Positions 17,575 to 24,577 of a stretch of 64,000 nt of DNA are shown here, piece by piece. The position numbers and the translations under genes are program-made. This DNA is from Acidobacteriota bacterium (GTDB lineage: Bacteria; Acidobacteriota; Terriglobia; 2-12-FULL-54-10), in the NCBI GenBank assembly GCA_016191085.1, contig JACPPJ010000029.1:1-64000 (forward strand). Direction: 5' to 3'. The stretch's first letter is position 1. Every line of letters begins with the position of its first letter. A model generated the notes under the pieces. It was not told where the DNA came from. It made no database searches and saw nothing but the letters and a program-made list of their open reading frames with translations.

Positions 17575-17819
17575 TCTTCGACCTCAACCAAAGTCAGAAA
17601 CGCAGTGCAACTGCTTTGGTTATGTACTCGATACACTTTTGTGCAGTGATGTTTGTTGCCTAGCAGAACTTCCTCAACCTTGACCTGATGGCTGACATGT
17701 GCAGGAACAAGTATTTTTAGATTCAGACGCGGAGAGTTCTTTTCAAAATCAAATGGGGCGCTTAACTGCGTCTTCCTGTTTGGTTCCAGGCTGACTTCCT
17801 GAAGTATTTTTTCCTTCAT
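17571..17819 (-). CDS. Hypothetical 82-aa protein
   Basis: Starts at the ATG at 17819, which has AGGAG about 8 bp upstream; the longer frame to 17963 overlaps the preceding gene and is unlikely. The protein is beta-rich, with LNLKILVPAHVSHQVKVEEVL and a C-terminal CTAFLTLVEVED, and has no membrane segment. Family not recognised. It follows the 197-residue gene with a 4-bp gap and its stop touches the start of the EamA gene. Confidence 0.55.
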   Translation of the reverse strand: MKEKILQEVSLEPNRKTQLSAPFDFEKNSPRLNLKILVPAHVSHQVKVEEVLLGNKHHCTKVYRVHNQSSCTAFLTLVEVED

Positions 17820-17823
17820 AATC

Positions 17824-18417
17824 TCAACTCCTGTCCATGACGCGAAACACATGACTCGGCGTGATGCACTCTCGACACGGAAACGTTCCTGCTTCCGTAG
17901 CGTTGAAAAGTTTCTCCGTTGTCTTGAAAGCAATTTCTCGGTGAGGGCAAATCTGAACCTCAACGATTTCGTCGAGATTCAGGTTCTCGAATAGTGCACA
18001 GTGGTGCAATCGCTGCGCCCAGACTGCAAAGGGGTCGAACGCGACTTCGAAATCCGTTTCGTCGTCCCGTCGTCTGAAGAATTCTCGATTTGCAGCAGCA
18101 ACCACCTGGAAGCGAAAGTCGCCGTCCTTAAACGCGTTTCCCCACCTGTCAGTGCCCAATGCTGAGAGTAACGACCTTGCCAATCGGACATAAGCAATCA
18201 AGCCCTTAAAGGCCTCGTCGCTTAAGACCAAGACTGTCTTGGCGTCCGTATCTAAATCGGGCTTGTTGTACGCAGACTCCTCGATTGGGCGCAGGAGATC
18301 GACGTAAAGCTTCTCGGCGACATGGGAGATTACCTGGTGCGTCTGATCCTTTCGGTGTTGATCGTATAAAACAAATCCAATGATTCCGGCAATCACAGCG
18401 ACAGTCAAAAGTTCCAT
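17824..18417 (-). CDS. Hypothetical membrane-anchored protein, 197 aa
   Basis: A single N-terminal membrane segment, LLTVAVIAGIIGFVLY (about 3-18), is followed by a soluble domain of about 175 residues. The C-terminal part holds cysteines and histidines (HHCALFENL, VQICPHREIAF, GTFPCRECITPSHVF) that could bind metal: CPH and CREC are spaced like a small zinc site. No family is recognised. It is the first of a closely spaced set (this gene, the 82-aa gene, the EamA transporter). Confidence 0.6.
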   Translation of the reverse strand: MELLTVAVIAGIIGFVLYDQHRKDQTHQVISHVAEKLYVDLLRPIEESAYNKPDLDTDAKTVLVLSDEAFKGLIAYVRLARSLLSALGTDRWGNAFKDGDFRFQVVAAANREFFRRRDDETDFEVAFDPFAVWAQRLHHCALFENLNLDEIVEVQICPHREIAFKTTEKLFNATEAGTFPCRECITPSHVFRVMDRS

Positions 18418-18480
18418 GGCCTGTCCTCACCCGGCTTGCAGTGGCTATCGCGAACGTTGAATGATCGTAAGCCCCGCCAC

Positions 18481-18816
18481 TCAGCCACGAGTCGCCTTCG
18501 CCTGCCTTCGTTGCCCGCCACCACGCTTTCGCTGACCCGCCGCCGGTATCGCGGACTGAGCCAGCCGCATGAACTTTTCCGGCTGTAGCAGGCTCGCTAT
18601 AGAAATGTCTTCGTCTATTGCTTCCCAATGAATGCCGATACCGCCGCCAATGAACTCCCAATCTTTTCTCTGCTTCGGCGTGGCATTGAGAAGTCTGGGA
18701 AACCACACCAGAGGCGCCGACACCGTTCGACCATCATCCAGAACCACGGTCAGCGCGTCGTCAGAACAAGACACATCGACCGCCAGGGCTTCACTGTGCT
18801 CAACCAAAGTAGACAT
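18481..18816 (-). CDS. DUF2442 domain protein
   Basis: 111 residues from the ATG at 18816, which has GGAG upstream. The core LTVVLDDGRTVSAPLVWFPRLLNAT and GIHWEAIDEDISIASLLQ is the DUF2442 signature. It overlaps the upstream DUF4160 gene by 17 bp. This pair is common in bacterial genomes and is often suspected of acting as a toxin-antitoxin-like module, but no biochemical role is established that I know of. The tail after residue 85 is basic and low-complexity (GQRKRGGGQRRQ), perhaps for nucleic-acid contact. Confidence 0.82.
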   Translation of the reverse strand: MSTLVEHSEALAVDVSCSDDALTVVLDDGRTVSAPLVWFPRLLNATPKQRKDWEFIGGGIGIHWEAIDEDISIASLLQPEKFMRLAQSAIPAAGQRKRGGGQRRQAKATRG

Positions 18817-19033
18817 TCCACTTCTCCAAAAACAAATCTCGATTTTCCAATACAAGCTCTCGAATGACGGTAAGCTCGTGGCTTCGAAAGCCTCGGTTAG
18901 ATGCCAAAATCACGGGATTCAGCCAAAACTTCGCATAGCGGCCAGCTTGGGCAACATGAACATGAGGTGGTTCGCGATCCTCCAAACTGTAGAAAAAGAA
19001 TCTGTACCCCCGAGTCCTCAGCAGCACCGGCAT
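18800..19033 (-). CDS. DUF4160 domain protein
   Basis: 77 residues. The signature GYRFFFYSLEDREPPHVHVAQAG, with the HVHV core, followed by AKFWLNPV and a C-terminal helix (ELTVIRELVLENRDLFLEKW), is typical of DUF4160. It is translationally coupled to the DUF2442 gene by overlap. The two small proteins are nearly always found together, which supports a joint function, possibly as an addiction or regulatory pair. Confidence 0.85.
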   Translation of the reverse strand: MPVLLRTRGYRFFFYSLEDREPPHVHVAQAGRYAKFWLNPVILASNRGFRSHELTVIRELVLENRDLFLEKWNVYFG

Positions 19034-19082
19034 GGGAGCAGTTTACACCCAGGCGACCCGGACAGAACCAGGCGAAGACACC

Positions 19083-19970
19083 CTATTGCACGTTCAGACG
19101 CGGGTCCAGAGCGTCTCTCAGGCCGTCGCCAACAAAGTTGAACGAGAACAGCACGGCGGCGAGCATCAGCGAAGGAAAGAATACCAGCCACGGAAATAGT
19201 CCCATGACGTTGGCTCCATCGCTGATCAGCGTTCCCCAACTGGAGCGCGGCGGCTGCACGCCCAAACCCAGGAAACTCAGGAACGCTTCCTGCAAAATGA
19301 CGGTCGGTACGGTGAGCGTGCCGTACACTATGACAGAGTTGAGCACGTTCGGTAACAGATGACGAAAGAACAACCCAGGAGCGCGTGTCCCCGCCAGCCG
19401 TGCCGCTTGTACAAACTCGGCGTTCTTTAACGACAGCACCTGCCCGCGAACAATGCGCGCCATCGTGAGCCACTGCACCAGGCCAAGAGCGACAAACAGC
19501 ATCAAAATGCTACTGGAGAAAAATACCAGCAGGATGATCACCAGGAACAAGAAAGGTAACGAGTAGAGGAAATCCACAAAGCGCATCATCAGCTCGTCCG
19601 TACGCCCACCGGCGTATCCTGCGATGGCTCCGTACAGCACGCCGACAATGAGGCTCACCAGAGTGCCGACGATTCCCACGGCGATGGAGATCTGGCCGCC
19701 ATACAGGCAGCGGCTGAACAGATCGCGTCCGAGCGTATCTGTGCCCATCCAGTGCGCGCGGCTGGGCGGCGTGGCCCCGAGCTTCAGGTCAATCTGCTGG
19801 TATGAATACGGCGCAATCCAAGGAGCCAGCACGCAAACCAGAACGATGATGCCGAGAATCGCCGTGCAAACCACGGTCATGCGGCTTGAAAACATCCGTC
19901 TGCGCGCCAGCGCCCATACACTAGCGCCGGAGGGCGGCTCGGGTATGGTCAGATTTTGAACGGTAGCCAT
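19083..19970 (-). CDS. Peptide ABC transporter permease, OppC/DppC type
   Basis: 295 residues with an N-terminal OppC_N segment (ALARRRMFSSRMTVVCTAILG) and a BPD_transp_1 domain of five to six membrane helices. The ATPase-contact EAA loop reads EFVQAARLAGTRAPGLFFRHLLPN. The second partner permease (OppB-like) lies upstream with a repeat between. The ATG at 19970 was chosen; the frame upstream to 20051 is translated repeat. The protein would move peptides or related solutes through the inner membrane together with OppB and the binding protein. No ATPase genes (oppD/oppF) are adjacent, so those subunits must be encoded elsewhere. Confidence 0.88.
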   Translation of the reverse strand: MATVQNLTIPEPPSGASVWALARRRMFSSRMTVVCTAILGIIVLVCVLAPWIAPYSYQQIDLKLGATPPSRAHWMGTDTLGRDLFSRCLYGGQISIAVGIVGTLVSLIVGVLYGAIAGYAGGRTDELMMRFVDFLYSLPFLFLVIILLVFFSSSILMLFVALGLVQWLTMARIVRGQVLSLKNAEFVQAARLAGTRAPGLFFRHLLPNVLNSVIVYGTLTVPTVILQEAFLSFLGLGVQPPRSSWGTLISDGANVMGLFPWLVFFPSLMLAAVLFSFNFVGDGLRDALDPRLNVQ

Positions 19971-19992
19971 TTTCGTTGGGGTACGGAAAGAT

Positions 19993-20080
19993 AGCCACGA
20001 CGAATGTCTTTTCGTCGTGGGCTTTTGGTCATTGACCAAACACAAACCCACGGCGAGGAAAACCGCTCGCCGTGGCTACC
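19993..20080. repeat. Double-hairpin repeat (AGCCACGACGAA type)
   Basis: 88 bp between the two permease genes, built of two hairpins: CCACGACGAA...TTCGTCGTGG and CCCACGGCGAG...CTCGCCGTGG. The whole unit is bounded by inverted AGCCACG and CGTGGCT. A full reverse-oriented copy lies inside dnaE2 (53212-53303) and a partial copy inside imuB (48975-49039). Here it could also form a stem-loop in the transporter mRNA. Confidence 0.8.
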
Positions 20081-20089
20081 ATCTGCTCA

Positions 20090-21007
20090 CTATTTGTATT
20101 CCACCCTCGGGTCCATAAACTTGTAGACTATGTCTACTGCGAGGTTCGCCAAAATCAAAAGTACCGAGTAGAACAAAACGGTGCCCATGACCATTGTGTA
20201 ATCGCGGTTGAAGGCGCTGTCGACAAAGTAACGCCCCAGCCCGGGAATGGCGAAGATCTTTTCTACCACGATGGATCCGGTCACTAGGTCCGCTATGGCA
20301 GGCCCCAGAAACGATACGACCGGCAGCAGCGCTCCGCTGAGAGCGTGTTTGCAGAGAACGCGGAACTCGCCCACTCCTTTTGCGCGGGCGGTGCGAATAT
20401 AATCCTGTTGCAAAACCTCCAGCATCTCGGCGCGGGTCAAACGGGTGATGTAAACGGCATAGATCATGCCCAGCGTGACGGTAGGCAGCACCATCTGCCG
20501 AAGCGATCCCCACATAGCCGGCGGGAACCAATATAGCGTCAACGAAAATAGCAGAACCAGCAGCGGCCCCATCACAAAACTGGGGACAGAGATACCGATC
20601 AGGACGACGCCCATCGTCAAATGATCGACAAAGCCGCGATGCTTCATGGCGGATATAACCCCGCCAGGGATACCGACGAGCAGCGCAAATATTAACGCCG
20701 CCAACCCCAATTGAAGGCTCACGGGGAAACCTTCCCGAATGATCTGGTTTACAGTGCGCTCGGGATACTTGTACGAAGGTCCGAGGTCGAAACGCATCAA
20801 GCTACGCAGGTAACGTCCGTATTGCACGATGAGAGGCTGATCCAACCCGTACTTCGCTTGCAGATTCGCTTGAATCTCGGGCGGTATGCCTCTCTCTGAC
20901 ATAAAGGGTCCGCCTGGAGCCAGCCTCATGATGAAGAACGTGGTCGTCGCGATCAAGAGCATAACGGGCACAGAAATCGCAAGGCGGCGAACAATGAACG
21001 CTATCAT
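20090..21007 (-). CDS. Peptide ABC transporter permease, OppB/DppB type
   Basis: 305 residues. The N-terminus MIAFIVRRLAISVPVMLLIAT and the segment IMRLAPGGPF are typical OppB features. Six membrane helices follow, with the EAA loop reading DYIRTARAKGVGEFRVLCKHAL and the C-terminal GLGRYFVDSAFNRDYTMVMG. The start ATG overlaps the TGA of the upstream binding-protein gene (ATGA), showing translational coupling. It forms the inner-membrane pore with the OppC-like protein. Confidence 0.9.
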   Translation of the reverse strand: MIAFIVRRLAISVPVMLLIATTTFFIMRLAPGGPFMSERGIPPEIQANLQAKYGLDQPLIVQYGRYLRSLMRFDLGPSYKYPERTVNQIIREGFPVSLQLGLAALIFALLVGIPGGVISAMKHRGFVDHLTMGVVLIGISVPSFVMGPLLVLLFSLTLYWFPPAMWGSLRQMVLPTVTLGMIYAVYITRLTRAEMLEVLQQDYIRTARAKGVGEFRVLCKHALSGALLPVVSFLGPAIADLVTGSIVVEKIFAIPGLGRYFVDSAFNRDYTMVMGTVLFYSVLLILANLAVDIVYKFMDPRVEYK

Positions 21008-22695
21008 GGCTCGTCTCCTTCGCGCTCGCGCCACTCGCGATCAATCCAGAGCCGGTCTATAGGGTATGCATCCAACACACTTGGAGTGAAACCTTTCATG
21101 TAGGGCTTGATCAGGCTATTGCTCGCGTAGGTGTAGATAGGCAGGATTGGCGCATCGTCCAACAGGATTGCCTCGCCGCGCCGAAGCAATTCCATTCTCA
21201 TGGCCGGGTCTTGCTCCTCGCTCGCCTGCGTAATCAGGCGATCGTACGCGCTATTCTTCCACCCAGTATCATTGTTGGGATTGATGCTTTGGAATAATTC
21301 CAAAAATGCGTTGGGGTCCGGGTAATCAGCGATCCAGCCTTCGCGAGCGAGATCATAGTTCAGCGTCCGGCGGTTTCGCAGGAACGTGGGCCAGTCTACG
21401 TTGTGAAGCGTAAGACGTATGTTCAAATTCTTCGCCCACATTTGCTGCAACGCTTCGGCGATTTTTCTGTGACCTTCTGAGGTATTGAAGCTCATTTCCA
21501 GCGAGGGGAAGCCCTGCCCATTCGGGTAGCCCGCCTTGGCGAGAAGCTCGGCAGCCTTCTGCGGATTGTATTCCAACCCCGGAGGCGAGTGATAATCCGA
21601 GAAGCCCGCCGCAACAAGCTGCGCGCCGGGAATGTCGCCTTTGCGCAGGAGATCATCCGTGATCGCGCGCCGGTCTATGGCCATAGCCAGCGCTTGCCGC
21701 ACCAATTTATTATTCAGTGGAGGACGCGTAACGTTCATCGAATAGAAATAGGTGGCCAGAAACGGCATTGTTCTCAAGTCCCGGAAGCGGCCTCGCATGT
21801 AGCGCACGTAATCGTCGGGAAAGCCCCCTGAAGGCACCCAATCCAATGCTCCCGCCTTATACATGTTGGCCGAGGTAGAATGATCATCAATCGAATACGC
21901 GATGACGCGCTCGAGTCGTACGCGCTGCTTGTCCCAGTAGCGCGGATTGCGCGCCAATTCAAATTTCGAATTGATCCGATGCTCCACCAGTACGAACGGC
22001 CCGTTGCCGACGATATTCCCGGGATCGGTCCAATGCATGCCATATTTTTCGATCACAGCTTGCGGAACCGGCATGAAGCAGTACATAAACGACGCAAGAA
22101 AAAGAAAGTATGGCACTGGACGCCTGAGGCGAACCTCGAAGGTGTGATCGCCAATGGCGCGTAAGCCGAGCCGCGACGGATCGTCCAGCTTACGTTGATT
22201 AAACTCTTCAGCATTTACAATGGGAAATAACGGCGCTGCGTAGACGGAAGCAGTCTTGGGGTCGAGCACGCGCGTCCAGGAGTAGACGAAATCGTTGGCT
22301 GTGACCGGTGTGCCGTCCGACCACATGGCATTGCCGCGCAAATGGAACGTGTAGGTAAGCCCATCGGCCGAGACCTCCCATCGCTCAGCGACTCCCGGCA
22401 TGGGCTGCAGCGTTTTCCAGTCCATCACCATCAAGCCCTCGAACAGCATCTGGGCAATACGGCCATCGGGCTGCCCGCTCATCAGTCCCGGATCGACATA
22501 CTGCGGCTCCGCGCCGTTATTGAACCGGAATACATTCTCCTTGGGCGGCTCGACCCTGCCAAAATACTCCGAGTGCCGCTCGCAGCCGGAAGACAGGCCT
22601 GCAACGGCGACAACGAGAGCCAGAGCCACACGGACAAAAAGCTCGCGGTTGCGCACAAAACCCCGCCATATGCGGAAATCGCAGTATTCGCTCAC
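21004..22695 (-). CDS. Peptide ABC transporter substrate-binding lipoprotein (OppA/DppA type)
   Basis: 563 residues. The signal sequence ends in a lipobox LSSGC with the lipidated cysteine at C38. The mature part is an SBP_bac_5 protein with the family signature WKTLQPMPGVAERWEVSADGLTYTF-LR, the block DFVYSWTRVLDPKTASVYA, and later ALAMAIDRRAI and YNPQKAAELLAKAGYP. It binds oligopeptides or related ligands in the periplasm and delivers them to the two permeases downstream. Gene order binding protein, OppB, OppC is the usual opp operon minus its ATPases. Confidence 0.92.
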   Translation of the reverse strand: MSEYCDFRIWRGFVRNRELFVRVALALVVAVAGLSSGCERHSEYFGRVEPPKENVFRFNNGAEPQYVDPGLMSGQPDGRIAQMLFEGLMVMDWKTLQPMPGVAERWEVSADGLTYTFHLRGNAMWSDGTPVTANDFVYSWTRVLDPKTASVYAAPLFPIVNAEEFNQRKLDDPSRLGLRAIGDHTFEVRLRRPVPYFLFLASFMYCFMPVPQAVIEKYGMHWTDPGNIVGNGPFVLVEHRINSKFELARNPRYWDKQRVRLERVIAYSIDDHSTSANMYKAGALDWVPSGGFPDDYVRYMRGRFRDLRTMPFLATYFYSMNVTRPPLNNKLVRQALAMAIDRRAITDDLLRKGDIPGAQLVAAGFSDYHSPPGLEYNPQKAAELLAKAGYPNGQGFPSLEMSFNTSEGHRKIAEALQQMWAKNLNIRLTLHNVDWPTFLRNRRTLNYDLAREGWIADYPDPNAFLELFQSINPNNDTGWKNSAYDRLITQASEEQDPAMRMELLRRGEAILLDDAPILPIYTYASNSLIKPYMKGFTPSVLDAYPIDRLWIDREWREREGDEP

Positions 22696-22788
22696 TACAT
22701 CAATTTACATTAAATTGCGGCCGGTAAGCATGGCTCGGAGTGCTCCCAATCACTGCGGGCGCGTATGATATGATCGCTTCGAAGCATC

Positions 22789-23259
22789 ATGCCTGAAAAG
22801 CAGACAGAAAAAATCTTCAACAGCAACCGGGCCGCTGCGCACGAATACCATCTGCTGGAACGATTCGAGGCCGGACTCGTGTTGACGGGCACTGAGGTGA
22901 AGGCGATCCGCGGCGGGAAGGTGAACTTGAAAGACAGCTTCGCACAGATCCGGAACGGTGAGGCTTGGCTGGTCAACTGTCACATCAGTCCGTACGAATA
23001 TGGCAATCGCCAAAATCACGACCCTTTACGAACACGCAAACTGCTGCTGCACGCGCAAGAAATTCGCAGGCTGACTGGCAAGGTTGAAGAAAAGGGCTTC
23101 ACTCTAATTCCCACCAAAATTTACCTCAACAAAGGGCGTATCAAGTGCGAAATCGCCCTGGCCAAAGGCAAAAAGCTCTACGACAAACGCGAAACAGAAC
23201 GCCGCAAAGAGGCCGACCGCGAAGCCAGAAAAGCGATCAAACAGCGGCGAACTATGTAA
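22789..23259 (+). CDS. smpB: SsrA-binding protein SmpB
   Basis: 156 residues, the usual length. The N-terminal block FNSNRAAAHEYHLLERFEAGLVLTGTEVKAIR and the SFAQIRNGEAWLVNCHISPY segment are unmistakable for SmpB. The basic C-terminal tail (KLYDKRETERRKEADREARK) enters the mRNA channel. SmpB binds tmRNA and is required for trans-translation, which frees ribosomes stalled on broken mRNAs. It is transcribed divergently from the peptide-transporter operon. The tmRNA gene (ssrA) was not seen in this window. Confidence 0.97.
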   Translation: MPEKQTEKIFNSNRAAAHEYHLLERFEAGLVLTGTEVKAIRGGKVNLKDSFAQIRNGEAWLVNCHISPYEYGNRQNHDPLRTRKLLLHAQEIRRLTGKVEEKGFTLIPTKIYLNKGRIKCEIALAKGKKLYDKRETERRKEADREARKAIKQRRTM

Positions 23260-23336
23260 TTTTTCGTCGCGAATAACCGCAGAATTGATGGGAATTGCAC
23301 AATTGCAAAATAGCGGAATTGACCGGCACACCTGAA

Positions 23337-24542
23337 CTACAGGCGGTCCCGCAAGCGGCGCAAGCGATTGGCGGCCTCGTTGAGCGTCTCTTCTTTCTTA
23401 CAGAACGCGAAGCGGACCTGCTGCGCGCCATCGGCGGGATTGCGATAGAAGCTGGAACCGGGAACGACAGCCACGCCGATTTCGCGCACCAGAAACTCCG
23501 CAAATTTCGTATCGTTTTCGAACCCGAATCTCGAAATGTCGGCTATCGCGTAGTACGCTCCCTGTGGACGGAAGCAGCGGAATCCGCATTCTTCCAATAT
23601 CCCGAGCAGGTGATTGCGGCGCTTGTTATATTCGGCAGCAAGTGAATCGTAATAGCTTTGCGGGAGCGATAATGCCGTGACGCCGGCTTCCTGTAGCGGA
23701 GCGGCCGCCCCCACCGTGACGAAATCATGCACCTTGCGGATGCTATTGGTGAGATCGCGATGTGCGATGGTCCATCCGACACGCCACCCGGTGACGCTGT
23801 AAGACTTCGACATGGCATTTACCGTGACCGTACGCTGGCGCATTCCGGGCATTGTTGCCATGGGCACGTGCCGCTGGCCGTCGTAGATGATGTACTCGTA
23901 AATCTCATCCGTAACGGCGAGCACATCTCTTTCGCAGCAGAGTCTTGCGATCTTCTCCAGCTCATCATGGCCGAAGACCTTGCCGGTTGGATTATTCGGA
24001 GTGTTGATCACGATTGCGCGAGTGCGTTCGTTAAATGCCGCCTCAAGTTCGTCGAAGGGGATGTGCCAATCTGGAGGCCGCAGACGAACCAGACGCGGGA
24101 TCGCCCCGGTCAGCGAGCAGTCGGGGCCGTAGTTTTCATAGAACGGCTCGAATATAACGACCTCATCACCCGGGTTTAGCAAGGCCATGAATGACGCAAA
24201 CATGGCCTCCGTTGCGCCGCACGTCACGCATATCTCTGTCTCCGGATCCACTTCCCAGCCAAATGTGGCCGACGCTTTGCGCGCCAGCGCATCGCGGAAT
24301 CGTTTTGCGCCCCATGTAATCGCGTATTGATTGATATCTCCATCAATGGCGCGCTTGGCAGCCTCTTTGACCTCGGCGGGAGCCGGGAAATCGGGATAGC
24401 CCTGCGACAAGTTCACCGCGCCATAGTGCAGAGCCAGACGAGTCATCTCGCGGATGACGGACTCCACCAGGCCGAAGGTTCGTTGCGATGCAGTCTGCAT
24501 TGTGCGGGCTACTGTGGCTGATGTTGCCGACGGGTCGTGCAT
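23337..24542 (-). CDS. PLP-dependent aminotransferase, class I/II (methionine/kynurenine-type)
   Basis: 401 residues. Signature segments are VNLSQGYPDFPAP, CVTCGATEAMFASFMALL, the PLP-contacting NTPNNPTGKVF and DEIYEYIIYDG, and the Schiff-base lysine in NAMSKSYSVTGWRVGW. The arginine near the C-terminus that binds the substrate carboxylate is in QVRFAF. The sequence is closest to the fold-type I subgroup that includes E. coli YbdL and kynurenine aminotransferases. The exact amino acid is not known. It is transcribed away from smpB and follows the transglycosylase gene by 35 bp. Confidence 0.9.
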   Translation of the reverse strand: MHDPSATSATVARTMQTASQRTFGLVESVIREMTRLALHYGAVNLSQGYPDFPAPAEVKEAAKRAIDGDINQYAITWGAKRFRDALARKASATFGWEVDPETEICVTCGATEAMFASFMALLNPGDEVVIFEPFYENYGPDCSLTGAIPRLVRLRPPDWHIPFDELEAAFNERTRAIVINTPNNPTGKVFGHDELEKIARLCCERDVLAVTDEIYEYIIYDGQRHVPMATMPGMRQRTVTVNAMSKSYSVTGWRVGWTIAHRDLTNSIRKVHDFVTVGAAAPLQEAGVTALSLPQSYYDSLAAEYNKRRNHLLGILEECGFRCFRPQGAYYAIADISRFGFENDTKFAEFLVREIGVAVVPGSSFYRNPADGAQQVRFAFCKKEETLNEAANRLRRLRDRL

Positions 24543-24577
24543 ATCGGTTGTTCCCGCGGGTCTGCTGAGAAAGATTG

